Assembly (NCBI GenBank): GCA_022579005.1
Contig: MU401549.1
Span: 1 to 64,000 of the forward strand
Length of the DNA: 64,000 nt
Reading direction: 5' to 3'
DNA from: Poronia punctata
Taxonomy: Eukaryota; Ascomycota; Sordariomycetes; Xylariales; Xylariaceae
Part shown: positions 34,154 through 44,148 of the stretch, piece by piece
How positions within the stretch are numbered: the first letter of the stretch is position 1
Layout of the letters: each line of letters opens with the position of its first letter
Notes under the pieces: generated by a model
Databases searched by the model: none
What the model was told of the DNA's origin: nothing
The model's input: the letters and a program-made list of their open reading frames with translations, nothing else
Translations under genes and position numbers: made by a program

Positions 34154-34177
34154 CGCATTGGGCTCAATTCCTGATGC

Positions 34178-34194
34178 CCCTAGTTTAACTAGGG
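34178..34194. repeat. Perfect palindrome downstream of the tRNA
   Basis: CCCTAGTTTAACTAGGG is an 8-bp inverted repeat around a single T. It lies 13 nt after the tRNA 3' end and before the T-run, so it would be in the Pol III trailer. Confidence 0.7.
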
Positions 34195-34215
34195 ATAGCA
34201 GCCGAAACACCAATC

Positions 34216-34222
34216 TTTTTTT
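34216..34222 (+). terminator. Pol III terminator
   Basis: A run of seven T residues about 51 nt downstream of the mature tRNA end is the first strong Pol III stop. Confidence 0.75.
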
Positions 34223-36958
34223 GCTTCCTTTCTTTTTGCCCCGTGGTTCTTATTAGGGGTTTGACGTTATTTTATTTTTTGGCAAGACTTGTCACTGATA
34301 GCAGGTTTAATTTGTTTGCTGTGACTATCTGCTTAGCCAACCCAATGTGTACACGAGTGTAATCTGACCTTGGGAGTTTTATCTTTAGTGGGCTTGATAT
34401 ACCTGCTTATGAAGAAATTGAAAACACACGAGTGGGACTATGTTATAGACTCCTCTCCCTTCGCCGCCGAATAAGAGGGTCCCGGGAAAAGGTGTATGTA
34501 TCCATAGCTTCACAGGTTCTGACGGTTCCCACGGACATAGGGCGGTATCCCCAGTCAGCGGGGGATAATGTTATTCGATATCGGGGACAGTTCATGTTCC
34601 CGTCTTGCGATTATCCCTTGTTTATTGCAGAATGTCGGCAAAAGTCGAACCATTCATGGCGGAGAGGTACTGGCCTGAGAATATTCCCCTCAACTGTAGT
34701 AGGCCCAGGAAGTAAAACAAACGTGACAGCAGTCATCTCCCCTCGTGCCCAGTTGTACGGCTTGAATGCCATGACGGATGAGATGAGACCGTTAGAGACA
34801 AGACGGGCCAGCATGGGACGTGGCCATGTGGCAGATATGTCAGTATTTCGTATATAATTTTGCAAAAGAACCATTGACGATCAGCAGGGGTCCTGTTTCT
34901 CAAGCTAGATGTTGTTGTGGCTGAGCAATACAGCAACTTTTGGTCTGCAGCCATCCTCTGCTTGTGAGCATGTAGAAAAGAGGCAAAATGGATCACTGGC
35001 TTTGCCATGCCGAGGGGTACAAGTGAATCAAGCCTTTTGTGGCACATAATCATTCTTACTCCGGAAACTACGATTGGCGACGATGATCTTGATGCAATAA
35101 GGATTTACCGACGCGTCGGCACAGACGACAGGCGGGTATAACGGACTGTCCGGCCCTCATGGCTGCCAGACTACCACTCCAGACTCAGAGCAGATTGTAG
35201 TTTACAGGCACACGAAATGACACTAAACAAGATGGCTTGAGCCTCTTTCGTAAGTATGTATGTACCATGGCTTTCATGGCGGCACGTGCCATGAAGATTG
35301 TTAACAGATAATAACAACCGTATCTAGATTTGATGACCGGTGTCTGCTTCGGCTCGGTCCCGATCTCGGGTATAATCAGTATGAAAACATGTTTTTGGTG
35401 TCAAGTCAAGGGTTCGAACTAGGGATCTGCTAGATAGTATCCACCTGTCATGCGTATCGGAGTGAGGAGCTGACCTCAGCCACAAATGTACATGATACAT
35501 GGGCGCCTCACAGGTGACTTATCTCCATCAATGTACACGTAACCTCACAATCTTGGAAGCCGGCGGTAATTGCATAAACTCCACGCATGCATGTATCCTA
35601 TCAATCGCAGCCCGCGGAGCTGATCTGACTGTAATGCTGTCTGTCCATGTCGGTCACGGTGTTTGGAGTTATCCGTGTCCGCTCCCGCTTCCCGTTCTAG
35701 ATACTCCAATCACGTAACTGGGATTTCCAACACAGGCTGACAGGATCGCATTCGCAAAGGTACATTGTAGAGTTCTGTTGTCGCCTTGTCAAGCTGCCGA
35801 AACCTTGGTACTTTCATGCACACATAACATGGAGCGAGGTACGTACTTGAGCAATACCGTCTGGCACGGAAAAGGGTACGAAAGACGTCAGGTCAGGACA
35901 CGCCGCCCCTACACATATATTTTCTTTTGCGAAATCTTTGGCGTTGCACACCTGCCCAATTTACATGGCTCAAAATAGAGATAATTAGGCTACGGCATGT
36001 CAGTGGTTAGGGATTCTAAACCCTGGGCTGTCTTGAGTCTTGGCCCCTGGCAGCTGCCTGGGTCGGGCGCACCGAGAGCGGCCCACATCTCCCTGCCGTG
36101 GCCCGTAATCAACCAATTTTCCTTTGTTATCTATCCTTCGAGAAGCTGCCTCGGCTTCTCAGCCTTATAACCCCACTTAACCTAATCAAAGCCAGAAAAT
36201 TTTGTCGAGGAAAGCAGAGACAGTGGTGATACAAAGAGAAGCTAGCTGACAGATTATATCGCGCTTGGTTTTGTTCGGTAGCATGTGCTGATTATGCTAT
36301 CCGTTGATACTATCATGTGTGACGTATTTGGTTTTTTATTATTATCTAATCTAAGGCTTGGTCTGTGATTCGTCGACGAGGACCCTTCCTCGCGCCGCGC
36401 GAATGCGAAATCTCGGGCACTAACTCGATCTCCGGCGGGCCCAGGATTGCTCCGAACGGACCTGCTCTTGATCCAAGGTGCCAAGTTGGATGATCTTCCT
36501 GCACGTTATTACGCTGCGGATCAGGTAGTCTAACGACTCTAAGCCTACGAATACGCCGCTGAGCCTGAGCCTGTACCTGTACGATACAAGTGCAGATACC
36601 TATCATGTTACCCGTACATACACCCACACGTACACATACACGTATGCGTATGTCTCAGCTTTGTGAATGAATGGGGCGGCCGAGGATTTTCCCAACTTCA
36701 ATCTTCCCGGTCTAGTGTCTAAAAACAGGAGGTCGGTGCGGAGTAAGGCCGGCAGGAAAGCTACTAACCTAAGACAAAAATACGGACCACCAAAAGCTTC
36801 CTTCTCTAGTGGCCCCAAGTCATGTCAAAAAACTAACCTAGTGTATATCTGGGAAATCCATATATGAATAAAGGGACGCTGCTGTCCGTCATGACTCTTT
36901 CAAGGCCCAAGATACTTTTTCATTCTTTCCAAGTCCAACATCAACATCATCATACACG
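34223..36958. other. Intergenic, about 2.7 kb
   Basis: No gene is supported. Open frames of 60-141 codons lack motifs and start context. The last few hundred bases are the presumed promoter of the CYP505 gene. Confidence 0.55.
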
Positions 36959-39900
36959 ATGACGACGATAACGCCAATACCCTCACCTCCAACACTGCCA
37001 CTTCTAGGCAATGTAGCTCAGATTGACCCGGTAGCTCAAAGAACCTCATTTTCCGAGCTTGCTGCCAAATATGGTCCGTAACAACCTACAATCCACATTT
37101 CACATTCTCCATACGAGGCCACACCCGCTGACATGTGATTTATAGGCGAGGTATACCGTCTTCATTTTCCTGGAAATAGGAGTCTCGTGGTTGCTTGCAC
37201 CCACCGAATGGTAGACGAGCTATGCGACGAGAAACGCTTCACAAAAATCCCCAAGGGTGCCCTTGCGGTTCGTCACTTGATGATATCCTTCTAGTCTTTG
37301 CTACTAATGCTGTTTATAGGAAATCCGGAATGGTGTACACGATGGACTGTTCACAGTAGGTTTCATCTCGACCAGTGTTGCATCTAGTCGCTATTCGGTA
37401 GACTAACCACTATATATCAAGGCCGCACCGGGCGAAGAGAATTGGGGTATCGCCCACCGAGTGTTGATGCCGGCGGTAAGCCTTCTTTCCCTATTCATAC
37501 GTTTTCCATTCTGTCACGATGCTAACAAAAATCATAGTACGTCTCTACAAATTCTTCTTATCTTATCCCGGAGCCTGGTCTGACGGCCGGACTACATAAG
37601 ACCTTGAACAGAAACTAACATATCACAGGTTCGGACCCCTGTCTATCCGGGGCATGTTTGATGAGATGCACGATATCGCGGCGCAAATGGCTTTAAAGTT
37701 TGCTCGTTATGGGCCGGACGAGCCGATCCCGGCGTCGGATGACTTTACTCGTCTGGCTCTTGACACGCTCGCTTTATGTTCCATGGGCTTCCGCTTCAAC
37801 AGCTTCTACACCAAAGAACTACATCCCATGATTGAAGCCATGGCCGGTTTCCTAGTCGGATCGGGCAAACGGCCGAGAAGGATATTGCCATCGGTCTTCT
37901 ACCGAGCAGAAGACGCCGAATACTGGCAGGATATCGAGACACTGCGGAAAACGGCACGGGAGGTTCTCGAGGCGAGAAAGAACAAGCCCAATGACCGAAA
38001 GGATCTCTTAAATTCCATGTTAAATAGCGTCGATCCGAAGACGGGGAAACGCATGAGCGACTCGAGCATCATCGATAATCTCATCACCTTCCTGGTCGCC
38101 GGTCATGAAACCACGTCCGGCACATTATCATTCGCATTTTACCGATTGTTAAAGACGCCGGATGCGTATAGAAAGGCGCAAAAGGAAGTGGACGAAGTGG
38201 TTGGAAAAGGTCCCATCACCATCGACCATCTATCCAAGCTTCCCTACATCACAGCTGTACGTCTCTCTTTTCTCTCTCCGACCCCCCCTGGCTGGATGAA
38301 AATTATTTTACTAATAAATCCGCGCGCGACAGGTTTTGCGTGAAACGCTCAGACTCGATTCCCCTATCCCTCTGTTCACAGTAACATCGAACGAGGACCA
38401 GCTATTGGCCGGGAAATATCCTGTCAATAAAGACGAGCAATGCGCCATATTCCTAACAAGTGCTCACTTGGACCCGGCCGTGTGGGGAGACGACGCGCTC
38501 GAGTTCAAGCCTGAACGCATGTTGGACGAAGAGTTCAACAAGTTACCCAAAAACGCTTGGAAGCCCTTTGGCAACGGAGCTCGGGCTTGTATAGGCCGAC
38601 CCTTTGCTATGCAAGAGGCCATTCTAGCCATGGCCATGCTCCTTCAGAACTTCAACTTTGTCATGCACGACCCCAATTACAATCTGGCCGTCAAGCAGAC
38701 CCTGACCATCAAGCCGGATAATTTCTACATGAGGGCCATCATCCGCGATGGATTGTCCCCGACCCAACTAGAGCATCGTCTGGCCGGTAGCGGGATGGTG
38801 AACGACATGGCCAAGTTGACAATCGAAGACCCGTCATCATCCTCCAACGGAAAGAAGGGCAAGAAAATGACAGTCCTATATGGCAGCAACAGCGGAACAT
38901 GCGAATCTTTGGCCCAAAGACTGGCCAGTGAAGCTGCCGGCCACGGTTACTCGGTCGACACTGTCGACTGCTTGGATGCGGCCAATGGGACCCTACCGAA
39001 AAACCAGCCCGTCGTCATCATCACGGCTTCGTACGAGGGAGAACCGCCTGATAACGCGGCCTTGTTCTGTTCCTGGTTGAACGGCTCCAAGGACGAGAAG
39101 ATGCTAGAGGGTGTCGACTACGCCGTCTTTGGCGTAGGCCATCACGACTGGGCCCAGACTTTCCACCGTATCCCCAAACTGGTCGACAACAAGCTTGAGC
39201 AGCTCGGAGCTACCCGTATCTCCGACATCGGCCTTTCGGACGCAGGATCGACCGATACCTTTACGGATTTCGAGACATGGGAAGACAATGTGTTCTGGCC
39301 CGCGATGAAAAAGAAGTATGGCACGGCGGATGCCAGTAGCCAAGAGACGCCATCGGCCGGTCTGAGTGTAGAGGTGACCACGCCGCGCACCTCGACCCTC
39401 CGCCAGGACGTCACGGAAGCCTTTGTGGTCGACACCCGCAAACTGACGGCAGAGGGCGAACCGTTGAAGAAACACATTGAAATCGCACTGCCCACTGGCC
39501 AAACCTACCGATCTGGTGATTATCTCGCAGTTCTGCCCATCAACCCCAAGGCTATCGTTCAACGAGCCATGCGCCGGTTTCAGCTCGCATGGGATGCGCA
39601 TATTACTATCGCAGGAGATTCCAAGACACCCTTGCCGACAAATACATCCCTACCAGCCCAGAGCATCTTTAGCGCCTATGTCGAGCTAGGTCAACCGGCC
39701 ACGAAGAGGGTGAGTTGATAAAGAACATAAAACCCCACGTTTATATTTTTATACTTGGTCAGAGGTACTTACACACTACCTATTTCTAGAATATCCTTAC
39801 CATTGCAGAGACGGCCAAACGCGAGGAGACGCAAGCTGCTCTAAAGAAATACGCCGAACAGAATTACGCCGATGTAGTAGAAAAGCGAATCTCTATCCTC

Positions 39901-40720
39901 GATCTCCTCGAGGAGTTCCCCGAAATCGAGCTTCCTCTAGGTCTATTCCTCTCCATGCTCCCGCCTATGCGCGTCCGACAATAGTAAGTCTAGTCACACC
40001 TCCCAAAGAGTATAAGGAAACCTTTTTTGTTTATTAACTTTTGATTTACTTAGTTCCATCTCTTCCTCCCCTCTCTGGAACTCATCCCACGTCACCTTGA
40101 CATTCTCCGTACACGAAGCCCCCTCCAAATCCGGCCACGGCACCCATCTCGGCGTCGCCTCATCCTACCTAGACTCTCTAGAACCAGGCGACAAACTACA
40201 CGTAGCTGTCCGCCCCTCCCACGCCGCCTTCCACCTCCCGCAAGATCCAGAGAACACACCCGTGATCTGCATCGCCGCCGGCACAGGCATCAGCCCATTC
40301 CGGGGGTTCATCCAGGAACGCGCAGAGATGATCAGTGCCGGACGAAAACTCGCCCCTGCCCTCCTCTTATTCGGCTGTCGCGCACCCGGTCGCGACGACT
40401 TATACGCCGACGAACTAGCCGCTTGGGAAAAAGTCGGCGCCGTCACTGTTCATCGCGCGTATAGTAGAGTCGAGGGCGAGACCAAGTATGCGCAGGATCT
40501 GTTGGTTGCGCATAGAGATGAGGTCTTGCCGCTTTGGAATCAGAATGCGAGGTTGTATATCTGTGGGTCGCGCGCTGTGGGAGAAGGTGTCAAGGAAGAG
40601 GCTATTAAACTACGGTTGGAACATGGGGAAAAGACTGGGGTTGATACTACGGAGGAGGAGGCGAGGGGGTGGTGGGAGGGGTTGAGGAATGTTAGGTATG
40701 CTACTGATGTTTTTGATTAG
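36959..40720 (+). CDS. CYP505-type P450/P450-reductase fusion (fatty-acid hydroxylase)
   Basis: Eight exons: 36959..37073, 37146..37267, 37320..37355, 37422..37474, 37629..38256, 38333..39709, 39790..39983 and 40054..40720. They give 1063 residues, the usual length for this self-sufficient family (relatives of fungal P450foxy and bacterial BM3). P450 half: YGEVYRLHFPG, AGHETTSG (I helix), LRETLRL (ExxR) and FGNGARACIGRPF with C404 as heme ligand. Reductase half: FMN site VLYGSNSGT (about residue 500), VFGVGHHDW, FAD site RQYSISSSPLW, NADPH/FAD site GTGISPFRGF and an acidic C-terminus. Members hydroxylate fatty acids at subterminal carbons using NADPH without a partner reductase. There is no N-terminal membrane anchor, so it is probably cytosolic. 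The exon 4/5 junction needs a stwintron, and the first intron has a weak GTCCGT donor. Confidence 0.95.
37475..37628 (+). other. [D1,2] stwintron in the CYP505 gene
   Basis: The internal intron 37476-37537 has a GTAAGC donor, a GCTAAC branch site and a CATAG end. Its removal joins G37475 to TACGTC and creates a GTACGT donor. The external intron then ends ACTAACATATCACAG at 37628. Joined codons read CCG GC|G TTC GGA CCC, giving MPAFGPL as in the family. Treating the whole stretch as one intron from 37476 to 37628 instead reads into a TGA after ten codons. Confidence 0.87.
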
Positions 40721-41422
40721 GGGGGGTGTTGCCTAGTTCGTTTTGATATAAGGACGAGATGGATGGAAGGATGGATGGATATTGGGGCTATGAGAGCAGG
40801 GCGTTTTTAGGTTGGGGGGAGTATGTTGTTTAATTTTGTAATAAATTCATCATGGAATCTTATCGTCTATCTATCTATCATACATGCATACTATACTGTC
40901 TTTTGTCTTTCTTTGTCTATGACGCCGTTATCATCATCATGAGCTGTTGTCTGATTAATGGTCTCTCGCACGCAGGTTTTCTATATGTTTTAGGTTGAGG
41001 TATAAACATGCCACCATCACATCAAACTTGAAACTCTGACACACACTCCCTATCTATATAAATAAACAAACGATCTAATATACAACACAGCCAGTTTTTT
41101 CTGAAACAGTCATGTCATGTCTCAAGAGTAAAACTGTAAAACCAGGTGGGTTGAAACCTTTCTTTCCTTTGTCACAAATATTCCACATGACAAAGACTGT
41201 AGGTTCCGCAAACAAAGTAATCAGGTAATAATACCCTTAGTACAGGCGAGAATATACCAATTTTATCAGACAAATTTATGATGGAAGTGTAGAAAAGGAA
41301 AGAAAAGAACAGTGTATTGACCCAATTCAAAGAATATATCCCCCTCTCCCGCTCTTCACACCTTGTCCAGAATCTCAATCTCTGTGTTAAAGAGGGAAAA
41401 AAAACACCAAAAAACAAAAACC
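40721..41422. other. Intergenic spacer
   Basis: About 0.7 kb between the CYP505 stop and the next start. It contains GGATGGATGG and CTATCTATC short repeats and no gene. Confidence 0.6.
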
Positions 41423-43198
41423 ATGCATTCACAAGCATCTGATTACGTCTACGACGCGATGGAAGATTTTCCTGGTATGGGATACGATGAAGATGACGAG
41501 ATCAAATACGACGACGGCTATGATGGACCACGCGAAGATGATGATGACCTCTTCATGGTGAGCGGAAACGGAAACGGAAACGGAAACGGAAACGGAAACG
41601 GAAACGGAAACGGAAACGGAAACGGAAACGGAAACGGAAACGGAAACGCTTTCGACTACAACTACAACCACAACCACAGGCACAGGGACAGGCAGAATTA
41701 CGATTACGACTACAACTACAACTACAACTACCCACCAAAATATCTACCCCGAGGAGTCCAAAGACCAGACAACAACGACGACGACAACGACATCATCAGC
41801 ATCTCCTCCTCCTCTTCCTCCTCTTCCTCCTCTTCCTTCTCCCCTCCCCCTACACCACCACGACCACCACCAACTCGCACTCAAACCCGGCTCAAACCCC
41901 TTCTAATCCTTTCCCTCCTCCTCCTCCTCCTCCTCCCTCTCCTTCTCCCTCTCCTCCCCTTCCTCTCCTCCCTAATCCCATCCACACCCACCGTCCACCC
42001 CCTAACCCACACCTCAAACCTCTCCCCCATCCATCAAATCCTCTCCCCAACAAACGACGATTTCGAATCCTGGTTCGACGACATAAACGGCAGCCAACAC
42101 GCCATCCGCGTCCTATTCTCCTCCACAATCCCTTCTTCCCCCGCTACCATCCCAACAACAAAATTAGGTGGTCAATACAGTTATTTAAAAAAACACGTAC
42201 ACATCCGGGAAGAGAATATCCGAAATGCCCGAAAAATGTTTGAAGAAAAGTTTCTGCATGTCAGGATGGCGAGGATTTCGGGTTGGTTGGTTGATAGCGG
42301 CGGCGGTGGCGCCGGGTGGTGGGTATATGTTTATGATTATGAACAAGGACAGCTGGGGAAATTTAATATCAATATCGACGAAAAAAAGGGACGCGGGATG
42401 ATGATAATAAATGGGCCGACGACAACAACAACAACGGAAAAAGAAAAAGAAAAAGGTCGAGAAGCGATAAAACAGCTCGCGAGAAAAATAATAGGGGAGA
42501 TCACATCGTGTCACGAGACGTTATTCGGGCACGATGATCATCTTCGGGATATCCTGAGCTATCTCTCCCGAGCGCGAGAGGCGGAGAAGGTGGTTCTCGA
42601 ACAATTACCAACCCTCCTGACCAAGGATGATGAAAATGCGCTCGAAAAAGAATGGACGCCGCGGTGTGCGAAAAGTTTGGAGAGATTGGAGATGCGCATG
42701 CACGAGTTAAGGGAGTTGGGAAGACAATTGAGGGGGTCGGTGATGTGGCTTCAGCAACAGGGACAGAGACGGGAAGATTCGGATCTGGATTTGAATGTTG
42801 CAGGGGAGATTGTCAAAGTCTGGGGGACGGTCTTGATGGATATTCAAGAGGGGTTTTTGTTTCGTTTTCGAAGGGAAGAGGTTGAGAGGGAAAAGATGAG
42901 GAGTGAGGATGGTGGTGTTGATTATGATGCTTCGTGGGAGAGGTGGAAGGGGAGGAATTGCGGGGGGACGAGTTGTTATGAGGAAGCTGGGATATTGAGT
43001 GGTGTCAAGGGGGTGTTTTTGTCTGGGTTGAAGACTGCACAGGTTGCTCGTGATGAGGCGGTTTGGAGTAGGAAGCGAGAGGGGAAAGAGAAGTTTAGGA
43101 TTTGGAAAGGGGTTTATGAAAAGGCTTGTTGTTGTGAAGATGGGTTGTTGGCGAAGCTTTTGAGATTTGGTTCGGCGCCGTCGGATGGAAATAAATAG
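41423..43198 (+). CDS. Unknown membrane protein with (Gly-Asn)14 repeat
   Basis: An intronless frame of 591 residues. Residues 1-45 are acidic (Asp/Glu/Tyr-rich). Residues about 48-75 are 14 Gly-Asn dipeptides from a hexanucleotide array, followed by an Asn/Tyr/His-rich and then a Ser/Pro-rich stretch. A strongly hydrophobic leucine-rich segment at about 152-180 is a likely transmembrane helix. The remaining 400 residues are charged and helical in character, with an acidic/basic pattern typical of coiled coils (for example EKEWTPRCAKSLERLEMRMHEL). A few Cys residues occur near the end (NCGGTSCYEE and KACCCEDG). I recognise no domain. The ATG at 41423 (AAAACCATGC) is the first in frame. The layout suggests an anchored protein with a disordered N-terminal tail. 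Confidence 0.7.
   Translation: MHSQASDYVYDAMEDFPGMGYDEDDEIKYDDGYDGPREDDDDLFMVSGNGNGNGNGNGNGNGNGNGNGNGNGNGNAFDYNYNHNHRHRDRQNYDYDYNYNYNYPPKYLPRGVQRPDNNDDDNDIISISSSSSSSSSSSFSPPPTPPRPPPTRTQTRLKPLLILSLLLLLLLPLLLPLLPFLSSLIPSTPTVHPLTHTSNLSPIHQILSPTNDDFESWFDDINGSQHAIRVLFSSTIPSSPATIPTTKLGGQYSYLKKHVHIREENIRNARKMFEEKFLHVRMARISGWLVDSGGGGAGWWVYVYDYEQGQLGKFNINIDEKKGRGMMIINGPTTTTTTEKEKEKGREAIKQLARKIIGEITSCHETLFGHDDHLRDILSYLSRAREAEKVVLEQLPTLLTKDDENALEKEWTPRCAKSLERLEMRMHELRELGRQLRGSVMWLQQQGQRREDSDLDLNVAGEIVKVWGTVLMDIQEGFLFRFRREEVEREKMRSEDGGVDYDASWERWKGRNCGGTSCYEEAGILSGVKGVFLSGLKTAQVARDEAVWSRKREGKEKFRIWKGVYEKACCCEDGLLAKLLRFGSAPSDGNK
41564..41647 (+). repeat. Hexanucleotide GGAAAC x14 within a coding region
   Basis: Fourteen perfect tandem copies of GGAAAC, encoding Gly-Asn repeats. 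The unit is a multiple of three, so copy-number change would alter protein length without shifting the frame. Confidence 0.95.
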
Positions 43199-43374
43199 TT
43201 TGTAACTGGTTAGATATCAAAGTCGAAATCATAGAATGAATACCAGATGGTTGATTCTATATTGTTCATATTCCCCCCTATTTTTTTGATGTACACCAAA
43301 TTGGGTAATGATTCCAAAACCTGATACAGAGGTTGCGATTATCTTTCTCATACACAGCCTCGCATCGTCTTTTT

Positions 43375-44148
43375 TTATACTGCACCGTTTGTAGATGATA
43401 TATCTTCATTCTCGTCCATTATTTCCAGTTGTAATGACGCTTCATATAGATCCCGGGTACAATGGAATGATTCGATAGGCACCAAATCCTCTGTTGATGC
43501 CAATCTCACCATGGCCACTGAGCCCGGACGACGAGCCAGTACCGCCTCCACGTCCCGAATAGTTGCGGACCCGGGAACTAGTGCCATGTAACAGGCCGGG
43601 GAAGAAGAAGAACCGACCCGGACACCATGATGAGTTGCGCCGTAGTCTACAACGGGCAAGCGATAATGGTGCGTCGAATACGGGTGGACATATATCTGAT
43701 CACCAGGCCCTGCATGTAGTCGCTTGTAATAGTCTGTAGTTCGCTCCCTTTTCTGATGCGAACCACTTCGAATCGGCAGATCCACCACAAAGGGTTTCCC
43801 ATGAACCCGGTCTCCTCGATAGGAGAGACTGACGTCCGATGTCTGATCGTCATTACCACTTTTTGTAGCCGGATGGCTAGAGGTAGGTTGTAAAAAGCAA
43901 TAAGCACAGGCACATTGCTGATTCCTTCCATCACCATGGCATCTGGGTCGATGATGAGACATCTGTCGAGTCGATTTCTTCGTCCCCTTCAAATCACTAT
44001 TCCGCTCTCTTTCGGAATGTGTACGTAAACCTCTCGCTTCTTCGACCTTGTGGTGTCGCGTCTTTCCTCCTTCCTTGGATGTCTTCCTGCTGTGGCGTCT
44101 CCTTTTGTGGTGACGAGAATTGTTGGTTCGCAGACAAAATAACTCCAT
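43375..44148 (-). CDS. Hypothetical basic protein
   Basis: An intronless frame of 257 residues from the ATG at 44148. Residues about 10-80 are strongly basic and His-rich (HHKRRRHSRK and KTRHHKVEEARG), which suggests a nuclear or nucleic-acid-binding tail. A CACAYCF segment follows. The second half is more ordered, with short segments such as KPFVVDLPIRS, DQIYVHPYSTHHYRLPVV and SATIRDVEAVLARRPGSVAMVRL. I recognise no family. It is convergent with the (Gly-Asn) repeat gene, with the two stops 177 bases apart. Support is frame length and a reasonable start only. Confidence 0.5.
   Translation of the reverse strand: MELFCLRTNNSRHHKRRRHSRKTSKEGGKTRHHKVEEARGLRTHSERERNSDLKGTKKSTRQMSHHRPRCHGDGRNQQCACAYCFLQPTSSHPATKSGNDDQTSDVSLSYRGDRVHGKPFVVDLPIRSGSHQKRERTTDYYKRLHAGPGDQIYVHPYSTHHYRLPVVDYGATHHGVRVGSSSSPACYMALVPGSATIRDVEAVLARRPGSVAMVRLASTEDLVPIESFHCTRDLYEASLQLEIMDENEDISSTNGAV

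Larger units (their letters stand above)
34027..34164 (+). tRNA. tRNA-Lys(CUU) interrupted in the T arm
   Basis: Bases 34027-34078 and 34144-34164 together fold as a complete 73-nt tRNA. The acceptor stem is GCCCGGU/AUUGGGC (two G-U pairs) and the D arm GCUC/GAGC with loop AAUCGGUA. The anticodon stem is UGAGA/UCUCA with loop CUCUUAA (anticodon CUU, lysine). The variable loop is AGGUU, the T stem GCGGG/CCCGC with loop UUCGACC, and the discriminator U. U8, G18-G19, U33, U54-U55-C56 and A58 are all in place. The anticodon loop is uninterrupted, so there is no canonical 37/38 intron. A 65-nt insertion separates nucleotides 52 and 53 inside the T stem. Exact removal gives a perfect stem; without removal no T stem forms. 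A gene disabled by insertion is the alternative. Confidence 0.9.

Noticed and set aside
35405..35425. tRNA-like T-loop string GGGTTCGAACTAGGG
   Set aside because: No matching D arm, anticodon arm or acceptor stem could be found around it.
37476..37628. A single 153-nt intron in the CYP505 gene
   Set aside because: It leaves GTT CGG ACC as the next codons and hits TGA within about ten codons; the twin-intron reading restores the conserved motif.
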